From: Stappia sp. BW2
Lineage (GTDB): Bacteria > Pseudomonadota > Alphaproteobacteria > Rhizobiales > Stappiaceae
Direction of reading: 5' to 3'
Length of the DNA stretch: 64,000 nt
Assembly (NCBI RefSeq): GCF_008107695.1
Contig: NZ_VIRG01000070.1
Coordinates: forward strand, 992,001-1,056,000
Shown: positions 55,722-64,000 of the stretch, piece after piece
Position numbering within the stretch: position 1 is the first letter of the stretch
Layout of the letters: every line of letters starts with the position of its first letter
Position numbers and translations under genes: made by a program
Notes under the pieces: generated by a model
Seen by the model: only the letters and a program-made list of their open reading frames with translations
Databases searched by the model: none
What the model was told of the DNA's origin: nothing

Positions 55722-56015
55722 ATGAACGACAATGAAGTTGAACTGGATCCGGTGGTCTACATCGTGATTGGCAGGGTGTGGGAAAACGAAGAGGCGTCGC
55801 CAGATGATGCCATAACCATTCACGCGCTGCTGAGGGCGCCTGATGATGACGATGCAGTGCGCAAGACGCTTGAGGCGCTTTCAGCCCAGGGGTTTGCGGA
55901 AGCTGAACTCGACCAGATCGGGGTTATGGATGGCGAACCGGATGACCCGGTTTACGAAGGCGCCTATCAGGATGCCCTTGCCGGCAACGTTGCCATCGTG
56001 ACGTTCACGGCCTGA
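55722..56015 (+). CDS. Conserved-looking small acidic protein of unknown function
   Basis: The protein has 97 residues from ATG 55722 (MNDNEVELDPVVYIVIGRVW), which has GAGG about ten bases upstream; a start eight codons earlier is possible but lies in the terminator shoulder. It is very acidic and has no signal peptide, membrane helix or cysteine cluster. Alternating strands and helices (VVYIVIGRVW, AVRKTLEALSAQGFAEAELD, GNVAIVTFTA) suggest a compact alpha/beta fold. It lies between the rpoC terminator and the str operon on the same strand. I do not recognise a family. Confidence 0.7.
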   Translation: MNDNEVELDPVVYIVIGRVWENEEASPDDAITIHALLRAPDDDDAVRKTLEALSAQGFAEAELDQIGVMDGEPDDPVYEGAYQDALAGNVAIVTFTA

Positions 56016-56703
56016 CCTGCGAAAAGGTCTCCAATATTCGCTCTGTGTGCAATATACCTGTTGTGCGTTTGGCGCATAGCAGAGGCGAGGGGGGGAGGCG
56101 GCTTGCGAATCCAGGTTGCCTTCCGGCCAGACTTGTCAGGAATCACCACGTGAATCAACGTGCTGCAGGGCCGGACAAACGAGTCTTCGCAATCAAGTGC
56201 CCCGTTTTGACTCATTCCGGTCAGACTTGATTCAGGATTCCTCTGGTTTGCGGAATCGCGTCGCGTAATAAAGTTTCAAAAAAGCGCCGTAAAGGTATGG
56301 AATGAAGCTGCTAAGTGATGGGATTCGTTTCGGAAATTCAGATGACCAAGCTGTAACCCGCACAAACGCTGTTTTTTCGACAAAGCACTTGACGCAATGG
56401 GTGCATATGAGTAGTTTCCGCGCATCCCAAGGGCAGGCGGTAAGAGTGAACCCGTCCAGCGCTAACCAAGGCGCAGGACCCAGTCCTCTTAAACGCTGCC
56501 GGGCTATATAGGCGAATACGCGTCGATTGCATGACCGCGGGGCAACTCGTGGTCCTCTGGTTTTTCGCAGCGCCTGCCGCTCTTCATTGAGCGCGCGGGC
56601 GCGATTTTGCATGTCTTTACGGGTCAAACCGGAGAGAGGTCAAAATCAGCGGGGGACTGCAGTTGCATACGAATTTTTGGATGGACAAGGTAAAGGGCAA
56701 AGA
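56016..56703 (+). promoter_or_regulatory. Long upstream region of the str operon with promoter
   Basis: These 688 bases hold no supported gene. TTGACG (56389-56394) and TAGTTT (56412-56417) with 17 bases between is the best promoter candidate and would give a leader of about 280 bases before rpsL. A second AT-rich box TATATA lies near 56505-56510. The region is less GC-rich than the genes. Open frames across it, on both strands, lack protein-like composition. Confidence 0.5.
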
Positions 56704-57075
56704 ATGCCGACCATCAACCAGTTGATCCGCAAGCCGCGGAAAGATCCGCCTAAGCGGAACAAGGTGCCGGCCATGGAGGCCTGCCCCCAGAAGCGTGGTG
56801 TTTGCACCCGCGTTTACACGACGACGCCGAAGAAGCCGAACTCGGCTCTTCGTAAGGTGGCCAAGATCCGCCTGACCAACGGCTTCGAAGTCATTGGCTA
56901 CATCCCGGGTGAAGGTCACAACCTTCAGGAACACTCGGTGGTGATGATCCGCGGCGGCCGCGTAAAGGATTTGCCGGGTGTGCGCTACCACATCATCCGT
57001 GGTGTGCTCGATACCCAGGGCGTCAAGGATCGTAAGCAGCGTCGTTCGAAATACGGCGCGAAGCGGCCGAAGTAA
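56704..57075 (+). CDS. rpsL: 30S ribosomal protein S12
   Basis: The 123-residue protein starts at ATG 56704 (MPTINQLIRKPRKDPPKRNK). The in-frame extension upstream is leader. Lys43 in TTPKKPNSALRK and the VKDLPGVRYH loop are of streptomycin-sensitive form. Confidence 0.98.
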   Translation: MPTINQLIRKPRKDPPKRNKVPAMEACPQKRGVCTRVYTTTPKKPNSALRKVAKIRLTNGFEVIGYIPGEGHNLQEHSVVMIRGGRVKDLPGVRYHIIRGVLDTQGVKDRKQRRSKYGAKRPK

Positions 57076-57086
57076 GGAGCACATAG

Positions 57087-57557
57087 ATGTCCCGTCGTCA
57101 CCGCGCTGAAAAACGCGAAATTAACCCGGATCCGAAGTTCGGGGATATCGTCGTAACCAAGTTCATGAACTCCATCATGTACGACGGTAAGAAGTCGACT
57201 GCTGAGCGCATCGTGTACGGTGCATTCGACGTCGTCGAGAACAAGACCCGCGAGAACCCGATCGAAGTGTTCCACGCAGCTCTTGAGAACGTCATGCCGC
57301 AAGTGGAAGTTCGCTCCCGCCGTGTTGGTGGTGCGACCTACCAGGTTCCGGTCGAGGTTCGTACCGACCGCCGTCAGGCCCTGGCAATTCGCTGGCTGAT
57401 CACTGCGGCTCGCAATCGTAACGAAACCACGATGGTTGACCGTCTTTCCGGCGAACTGCTCGATGCGGCCAACAACCGTGGCACCGCAGTCAAGAAGCGC
57501 GAAGACACGCACCGGATGGCAGACGCCAACCGCGCATTCTCGCACTATCGCTGGTAA
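57087..57557 (+). CDS. rpsG: 30S ribosomal protein S7
   Basis: The 156-residue protein starts after AAGGAG at ATG 57087. It contains the family stretch DGKKSTAERIVYGAFDVVE. S7 organises the 3' domain of 16S rRNA and usually controls the str operon by feedback. Confidence 0.98.
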   Translation: MSRRHRAEKREINPDPKFGDIVVTKFMNSIMYDGKKSTAERIVYGAFDVVENKTRENPIEVFHAALENVMPQVEVRSRRVGGATYQVPVEVRTDRRQALAIRWLITAARNRNETTMVDRLSGELLDAANNRGTAVKKREDTHRMADANRAFSHYRW

Positions 57558-57582
57558 TTTGTGACTTCGAAGGGCTGACGCT

Positions 57583-59658
57583 ATGGCGCGCACGCATAAA
57601 ATCGAGGACTACCGCAACTTCGGCATCATGGCTCATATCGATGCTGGAAAGACCACCACGACCGAGCGGATCCTCTTCTACACTGGTAAGAGCCACAAGA
57701 TCGGCGAAGTTCATGACGGCGCAGCCACCATGGACTGGATGGAGCAGGAGCAGGAGCGTGGCATCACGATCACCTCTGCTGCAACCACCGCTTTCTGGAA
57801 AGAAAAGCGCCTGAACATCATCGACACCCCGGGCCACGTTGACTTCACCATTGAAGTTGAACGGTCCCTGCGTGTGCTCGACGGTGCCGTCGCCCTTCTG
57901 GACGCAAACGCCGGCGTTGAGCCGCAGACGGAAACTGTCTGGCGTCAGGCCGACAAGTACCACGTTCCGCGGATGATCTTCGTCAACAAGATGGACAAGC
58001 TGGGCGCTGACTTCGATCGTTGCGTCACGATGATCAAGGAACGCCTCGGCGCAACTCCGCTGGTCATGCAGCTTCCTGTTGGCGCAGAAAGCGACTTCGC
58101 CGGTTGTATCGACCTTCTGGAAATGAAGGCTCTGATCTGGCAGTCTGAAAACCTCGGCGCTGCCTGGGACATCGTTGACATCCCGGCTGATCTCGTAGAT
58201 CGCGCTCAGGAAGCTCGCGATGCTCTGATCGAGACTGTCGTTGAAGTTGATGAAGCTGTCATGGAAGCTTATCTGGAAGGCGAAGAGCCCTCCATCGAGA
58301 CGCTCAAGAAGCTTATCCGCAAGGGCACGATCAGCACCGAGTTCGTTCCGGTATTCTGCGGTTCCGCGTTCAAGAACAAGGGCGTTCAGCCGCTTCTCGA
58401 CGCTGTTGTCGATTACCTGCCGAGCCCGGTCGAAGTGCCGGACATCAAAGGCATCGACCCGAAGACCGAAGAAGAAATCATTCGCAAGTCTTCGGACGAA
58501 GAGCCGCTTGGTCTGCTGGCGTTCAAGATCGCCAACGACCCGTTTGTCGGTTCTCTGACGTTCTGCCGCATCTATTCCGGTGTTCTGAACAAGGGCGTGT
58601 CCCTGCTGAACACCGTTAAAGAAAAGCGTGAGCGCGTTGGGCGGATGATGCAGATGCACTCCAACTCCCGCGAAGATATCGATGTAGCCTATGCAGGCGA
58701 TATCGTTGCTATCGCAGGTCTCAAGGACACCACGACCGGCGACACCCTGTGTGATCCGCTGAAGCCGGTGATCCTGGAGCGCATGGAATTCCCGGAGCCG
58801 GTTATCGAGATCGCTGTCGAGCCGAAGACCAAGGGCGACCAGGAAAAGATGGGCCTCGCGCTCAACCGCCTGGCTGCAGAAGATCCGTCCTTCCGCGTCA
58901 AGAGCGACGAAGAATCCGGTCAGACCATCATCGCCGGCATGGGCGAGCTGCACCTGGACATCATCGTCGATCGCATGAAGCGCGAATTCAAGGTCGAAGC
59001 CAACATCGGTGCGCCGCAGGTGGCTTACCGTGAAACCATCACCAAGGTTGCTGAAGTGGATTACACCCACAAGAAGCAGTCTGGTGGTTCCGGTCAGTTC
59101 GCTCGCATCAAGCTGGTCATCGAGCCGGCTGAGCCGAATGAAGGCTACGTCTTCGAAAGCAAGATCGTCGGTGGTTCCGTTCCGAAGGAATACATCCCGG
59201 GCGTTACCAAAGGTATCGAAAGTGTCATGTCCTCCGGTCCGCTGGCAGGATTCCCGATGCTCGATATCAAGGCAACCCTGATCGATGGTGCCTACCACGA
59301 CGTTGACTCCTCGGTTCTCGCCTTCGAAATCGCCGGCCGTGCCGGTTTCCGCGAAGGGATTGCCAAGGCCGGCCCGAAACTGCTCGAGCCGATCATGAAG
59401 GTCGAGGTTGTCACTCCGGAAGACTACATGGGTGACGTTATTGGTGACTTGAACTCCCGCCGCGGCCAGATCGCCGGCACGGAGAACCGGGGCATCGTAA
59501 CCGTCATCACCGCAATGGTCCCGCTGGCCAACATGTTTGGTTACGTGAACAACCTGCGTTCCATGTCTCAAGGCCGCGCACAGTACTCGATGGTGTTCGA
59601 TCACTACGAGCAGGTGCCGCAGGCTGTCGCCGAAGAGGTTCAGGCGAAGTACGCCTGA
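57583..59658 (+). CDS. fusA: Elongation factor G
   Basis: The 691-residue translocation GTPase has G-motifs AHIDAGKTTTTE (P-loop), DTPGHVDF and NKMDK, then the five-domain architecture ending in the domain V block LNSRRGQIAGTENRGIVTVI. It lies 25 bases after rpsG. Confidence 0.99.
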   Translation: MARTHKIEDYRNFGIMAHIDAGKTTTTERILFYTGKSHKIGEVHDGAATMDWMEQEQERGITITSAATTAFWKEKRLNIIDTPGHVDFTIEVERSLRVLDGAVALLDANAGVEPQTETVWRQADKYHVPRMIFVNKMDKLGADFDRCVTMIKERLGATPLVMQLPVGAESDFAGCIDLLEMKALIWQSENLGAAWDIVDIPADLVDRAQEARDALIETVVEVDEAVMEAYLEGEEPSIETLKKLIRKGTISTEFVPVFCGSAFKNKGVQPLLDAVVDYLPSPVEVPDIKGIDPKTEEEIIRKSSDEEPLGLLAFKIANDPFVGSLTFCRIYSGVLNKGVSLLNTVKEKRERVGRMMQMHSNSREDIDVAYAGDIVAIAGLKDTTTGDTLCDPLKPVILERMEFPEPVIEIAVEPKTKGDQEKMGLALNRLAAEDPSFRVKSDEESGQTIIAGMGELHLDIIVDRMKREFKVEANIGAPQVAYRETITKVAEVDYTHKKQSGGSGQFARIKLVIEPAEPNEGYVFESKIVGGSVPKEYIPGVTKGIESVMSSGPLAGFPMLDIKATLIDGAYHDVDSSVLAFEIAGRAGFREGIAKAGPKLLEPIMKVEVVTPEDYMGDVIGDLNSRRGQIAGTENRGIVTVITAMVPLANMFGYVNNLRSMSQGRAQYSMVFDHYEQVPQAVAEEVQAKYA

Positions 59659-59705
59659 GCCCATCCTCTTAACGTCAAGAAGAACTAGAGAAACGGAGTA
59701 ATCCG

Positions 59706-60896
<1,191 letters not shown>

Positions 60897-60904
60897 TCGA
60901 CAGC

Positions 60905-60946
60905 CGGGCCTGCCGGTGATTTTGAAGTGAAACGCGGGCAGGCCCG
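60905..60946 (+). other. Intercistronic hairpin between tuf copy 2 and rpsJ
   Basis: A 10-base stem CGGGCCTGCC / GGCAGGCCCG encloses a 22-base loop. No T-run follows. It may reduce read-through or protect the tuf mRNA. The stem has the same GGCCTGCC core as the hairpin after tuf copy 1. Confidence 0.55.
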
Positions 60947-60969
60947 CAGTCTTATTGGGAACAACAACA

Positions 60970-61278
60970 ATGAACGGTCAGAATATCCGGATCCGCCTCA
61001 AGGCGTTTGACCACCGTATTCTCGACGCCTCCACCAAGGAGATCGTCAATACGGCCAAGCGGACCGGTGCTCAGGTACGGGGTCCCGTGCCGCTGCCGAC
61101 GCGGATTGAGAAGTACACCGTGCTTCGCGGACCGCATATTGATAAGAAAAGCCGCGATCAGTTCGAGATGCGTACGCATAAGCGTCTTCTCGATATCGTT
61201 GATCCGACACCGCAGACCGTGGACGCGCTGATGAAGCTCGACCTCGCCGCTGGTGTCGACGTCGAGATCAAGCTCTAA
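60970..61278 (+). CDS. rpsJ: 30S ribosomal protein S10
   Basis: The 102-residue protein starts at ATG 60970 (MNGQNIRIRLKAFDHRILDA); a TTG start five codons earlier is unlikely. S10 (NusE) also takes part in NusG antitermination. It heads the S10 ribosomal operon. Confidence 0.98.
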   Translation: MNGQNIRIRLKAFDHRILDASTKEIVNTAKRTGAQVRGPVPLPTRIEKYTVLRGPHIDKKSRDQFEMRTHKRLLDIVDPTPQTVDALMKLDLAAGVDVEIKL

Positions 61279-61301
61279 GCCGGGTCGAAGGGGACACATC
61301 C

Positions 61302-62012
61302 ATGCGTTCTGGAGTGATCGCTCAGAAAGTGGGCATGACCCGCATCTATAACGATGCAGGCGAGCATGTTCCGGTCACCGTTCTGCGGCTGGAAAATTGC
61401 CAGGTGGTAGCCCACCGGACTGACGAAAAAAATGGTTACACTGCGCTGCAGCTCGGTGCAGGTAGCCGTAAAGTAAAGAATACGCCGAAGGCACTGCGCG
61501 GCCACTTTGCTGTTGCAAAGGTCGAGCCGAAGCGGACCGTGGCCGAATTCCGCGTTTCCGCGGAAAACCTCATCGACGTTGGTGCGGAATTGACTGCTGA
61601 CCACTACGTCGAAGGCCAGTTTGTCGACGTGACCGGCACTTCTATCGGTAAGGGTTTTGCCGGTGCCATGAAGCGTCACAACTTCGGTGGTGGCCGTGCA
61701 ACGCACGGTAACTCGATCTCGCACCGTTCGCACGGTTCTACCGGTCAGTGTCAGGACCCGGGCCGCGTGTTCAAGGGCAAGAAAATGGCCGGTCACATGG
61801 GTGATGCCCGCGTGACCACGCAGAACCTGAAGGTTGTGCGCACTGATGTTGAGCGTGGCCTGATCATGGTCGAGGGCTCTGTTCCGGGCGCCAAGGGCGG
61901 CTGGATCCTGGTCCGCGACGCGATCAAAAAGGCGCTGCCGGAAAACGTTCCGGTTCCGGGTGCTTTCAAAGCAACCGAAGCGACTGCGGCTGCCGGGAAG
62001 GAGAGTGAGTGA
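61302..62012 (+). CDS. rplC: 50S ribosomal protein L3
   Basis: The 236-residue protein has the GMTRIYNDAG N-terminus and the loop block GGGRATHGNSISHRSHGSTG that reaches toward the peptidyl-transferase centre. Its stop overlaps rplD by one base. Confidence 0.98.
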   Translation: MRSGVIAQKVGMTRIYNDAGEHVPVTVLRLENCQVVAHRTDEKNGYTALQLGAGSRKVKNTPKALRGHFAVAKVEPKRTVAEFRVSAENLIDVGAELTADHYVEGQFVDVTGTSIGKGFAGAMKRHNFGGGRATHGNSISHRSHGSTGQCQDPGRVFKGKKMAGHMGDARVTTQNLKVVRTDVERGLIMVEGSVPGAKGGWILVRDAIKKALPENVPVPGAFKATEATAAAGKESE

Positions 62013-62632
62013 TGGAACTCCAGGTCAAGACCCTCGAAGGTGGGGCGGCCGGTTCGATCACGGTGTCTGACGAGATCTTCGGTCTCGAGCCGCGCACCGA
62101 TTTGATCCACCGTGTGGTGCGTTGGCAGTTGGCCAAGCGCCAGGCAGGCACCCACAAGACTCTGGGCCGTTCGGAAGTTTCCGGCACGACGAAGAAATTC
62201 GTCCGCCAGAAAGGCTCCGGCGGCGCACGTCACGGCAACAAGAAGGCCCCGCAGTTTCGCGGTGGCGGCAGAGCATTTGGCCCGGTCGTTCGCGACCACA
62301 GCCATGAGCTGCCGAAGAAGGTTCGCGCCCTCGGCCTGAAGCATGCCCTGTCGGCGAAAGCCAAGACAGACAGCATCGTTGTTGTTGAAGACGCGAAGGC
62401 TGCCGAAGCAAAGACCAAGGCGCTCAAGGCACAGCTCTCCAAGCTCGGCCTGACCAGCGCTCTGATCATTGATGGTGCTGAAGTCGATGCAAACTTCGCT
62501 CTGGCGTCCCGCAACATTCCGCATCTGGATGTGCTGCCGGTTCAGGGCATCAACGTTTACGACATCCTGCGTGCCAACACCCTGGTGTTGACGAAGGCTG
62601 CGGTGTCCGCACTTGAGGAGCGCTTTAAATGA
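62012..62632 (+). CDS. rplD: 50S ribosomal protein L4
   Basis: The 206-residue protein starts at the ATG within TGATG at 62012. It contains the extended tunnel loop block SGGARHGNKKAPQFRGGGRA. L4 in many bacteria represses the S10 operon. Confidence 0.98.
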   Translation: MELQVKTLEGGAAGSITVSDEIFGLEPRTDLIHRVVRWQLAKRQAGTHKTLGRSEVSGTTKKFVRQKGSGGARHGNKKAPQFRGGGRAFGPVVRDHSHELPKKVRALGLKHALSAKAKTDSIVVVEDAKAAEAKTKALKAQLSKLGLTSALIIDGAEVDANFALASRNIPHLDVLPVQGINVYDILRANTLVLTKAAVSALEERFK

Positions 62633-62922
62633 GCAAACTTCCTCACTACGACAAAATCGTTGGCCCGGTGATCACCGAAAAGTCGACGATGGCTTCCGAA
62701 GAGAACAAGGTTGTCTTCAAAGTTGCCAATGATGCAACGAAGCCGGAAATCAAGGCCGCAGTGGAAGCACTGTTCGGTGTGAAGGTCACGGCAGTGAACA
62801 CCCTGGTCCGCAAGGGCAAGGTGAAGCGCTTCCGGGGTCGCATCGGCCGGCAGTCCGACTACAAGAAGGCCGTCGTAACGCTGCAGGAAGGTCACGGTAT
62901 CGACGTGACCACCGGGCTCTAA
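62629..62922 (+). CDS. rplW: 50S ribosomal protein L23
   Basis: The 97-residue protein overlaps rplD by four bases (ATGA). It has the typical ITEKSTMASEENKVVFKVA start and lies at the tunnel exit where chaperones and SRP dock. Confidence 0.98.
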   Translation: MSKLPHYDKIVGPVITEKSTMASEENKVVFKVANDATKPEIKAAVEALFGVKVTAVNTLVRKGKVKRFRGRIGRQSDYKKAVVTLQEGHGIDVTTGL

Positions 62923-62940
62923 GACGGGGACTTAAGAAAA

Positions 62941-63771
62941 ATGGCACTTAAGACATTCAACCCGACGTCCCCAGGCCGCCGTCAGCTGGTTCAAGTTGAT
63001 CGCTCTGGTCTGTGGAAAGGCAAGCCGGTCAAGACCCTGACCGAAGGCCTGTCCAAGTCCGGTGGCCGCAACAATACCGGCCGCCTGACGTCTCCGAACC
63101 GCGGTGGCGGTCACAAGCGGTCTTACCGTCTTGTCGACTTCAAGCGGCGTAAATGGGACGTTCCGGCTACGGTCGAGCGCCTTGAATACGATCCGAACCG
63201 GACCGCATTCATTGCTCTCATCCGTTACGAAGACGGTGAACTGAGCTACATCCTGGCGCCTCAGCGCCTGGCTGCTGGCGACACCGTTGTTGCCGGTGAA
63301 AACGTCGACGTGAAACCGGGCAATGCTGCGCCTCTGGCTCGCATTCCGGTTGGCACGATCGTGCACAATGTCGAGCTGAAGCCGGGCAAAGGCGCCCAGA
63401 TCGCTCGTTCGGCAGGCGCGTTCGTACAGATCGTCGGCCGCGACCAGGGCTACACCACGCTGCGCCTGATGTCTGGCGAGCAGCGCCGTGTGCTCGGAAC
63501 CTGCATGGCTTCCATTGGCGCTGTGTCCAACCCGGACCACGCCAACGTTAACCTGGGTAAAGCAGGCCGTTCCCGCTGGCTTGGCATTCGTCCGCACACT
63601 CGCGGTGTTGCCATGAACCCGATCGATCACCCTCATGGTGGTGGTGAAGGCAGGACCTCCGGCGGTCGTCATCCGGTTACTCCTTGGGGTAAACCGACCA
63701 AAGGTAAGCGTACGCGGCGCAATAAGCAGACTGATAAGTTTATCGTCCGCAGCCGTCACGCGAAGAAGTAA
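62941..63771 (+). CDS. rplB: 50S ribosomal protein L2
   Basis: The 276-residue protein has the conserved C-terminal block GVAMNPIDHPHGGGEGRTSG with the histidine near the peptidyl-transferase centre. The lysine/arginine-rich tail is intact. Confidence 0.98.
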   Translation: MALKTFNPTSPGRRQLVQVDRSGLWKGKPVKTLTEGLSKSGGRNNTGRLTSPNRGGGHKRSYRLVDFKRRKWDVPATVERLEYDPNRTAFIALIRYEDGELSYILAPQRLAAGDTVVAGENVDVKPGNAAPLARIPVGTIVHNVELKPGKGAQIARSAGAFVQIVGRDQGYTTLRLMSGEQRRVLGTCMASIGAVSNPDHANVNLGKAGRSRWLGIRPHTRGVAMNPIDHPHGGGEGRTSGGRHPVTPWGKPTKGKRTRRNKQTDKFIVRSRHAKK

Positions 63772-63783
63772 AGGGCAAGGATC

Positions 63784-64000
63784 GTGGCACGTTCGATCTG
63801 GAAAGGTCCGTTTGTCGACGGGTATCTGCTGAAGAAAGCGGACAAGGTCCGTGAGTCCGGCCGGAGCGAGGTCATCAAGACCTGGAGCCGCCGCTCTACC
63901 ATCCTGCCGCAGTTCGTCGGTTTGACCTTCGGCGTCTACAACGGTCAAAAGCACGTTCCGGTGCTGGTGTCTGAAGAAATGATCGGTCACAAGTTTGGCG
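63784..64000 (+). CDS. rpsS: 30S ribosomal protein S19, N-terminal part (runs off the right edge)
   Basis: GTG 63784 begins MARSIWKGPFVDGYLLKKAD, the canonical S19 N-terminus, preceded by AAGGA. Seventy-two codons are present of the usual 92, ending at GHKFG. Confidence 0.96.
   Translation, partial: MARSIWKGPFVDGYLLKKADKVRESGRSEVIKTWSRRSTILPQFVGLTFGVYNGQKHVPVLVSEEMIGHKFG

Noticed and set aside
56232..56627. A 131-codon minus-strand frame in the str upstream region
   Set aside because: It runs antisense over the probable str promoter and leader, and its composition is not protein-like.
56527..56703. 59-codon N-terminal extension of rpsL
   Set aside because: S12 starts MPTINQL universally; upstream sequence is leader.

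Overview
This 64 kb window is a high-GC chromosomal segment of an alphaproteobacterium. The order rlmB / tRNA-Tyr / tRNA-Gly / tuf / tRNA-Trp / secE / nusG / rplKAJL / rpoBC / rpsLG / fusA / tuf / rpsJ / rplCDWB / rpsS is typical of the class. The accessory content (nitrate assimilation, phosphonates, ureide-like compounds, bo3 oxidase) and the protein sequences suggest Hyphomicrobiales, perhaps a marine Roseibium/Labrenzia/Stappia relative. The taxonomy is inference.

Layout. 1-1404 (-): N-terminal half of NAD kinase (open at the left edge) and a secreted trypsin-like protease. 1483-4895 (-): a phosphonate unit made of a formylglycine-type sulfatase/phosphonate monoesterase, phosphonoacetaldehyde hydrolase and a FAD amine oxidase. 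5086-7580 (-): a LysR regulator behind an AtzE/AtzG-type amidase pair. 7680-7942: a 263 bp MITE-like element with 31 bp terminal inverted repeats.

8049-24685 (+): nitrate assimilation. NasT (ANTAR antiterminator) and NasS (nitrate sensor) come first. A sigma-54-type promoter follows, then a leader with two hexaloop hairpins and an intrinsic terminator, the expected target of NasT. Next are nrtA, nrtB, a double-ATPase nrtCD, nirB, nirD, a formate/nitrite-type channel, a PP2C-phosphatase/Ser-Thr-kinase fusion, cyanase, nasA and cysG. Nitrate would be imported, reduced to nitrite (NasA) and ammonium (NirBD, with siroheme from CysG), and cyanate would be detoxified to ammonia.

24788-33999: a catabolic and uptake cluster. 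A cytosine-deaminase-like amidohydrolase (+) and an M20 carbamoylase-like hydrolase (+) flank a minus-strand peptide-type ABC transporter operon (binding protein, permease, fused permease-ATPase, ATPase) that ends in a GntR/FadR regulator. A Rhizobiales-type palindromic repeat separates the binding protein from the permease genes. 34156-38381 (+): bo3-type quinol oxidase cyoABCD plus a small secreted protein. 38732-41293 (-): tRNA-Thr, rlmB, a hotdog thioesterase and a MarR regulator with a perfect palindrome at its start codon.

41711-64000 (+): the translation/transcription super-cluster, with two nearly identical tuf genes 18 kb apart, hairpin-rich spacers, and a 97-codon uncharacterised gene between rpoC and rpsL. 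The window ends inside rpsS. No CRISPR array, rRNA gene, complete insertion sequence or prophage was seen.
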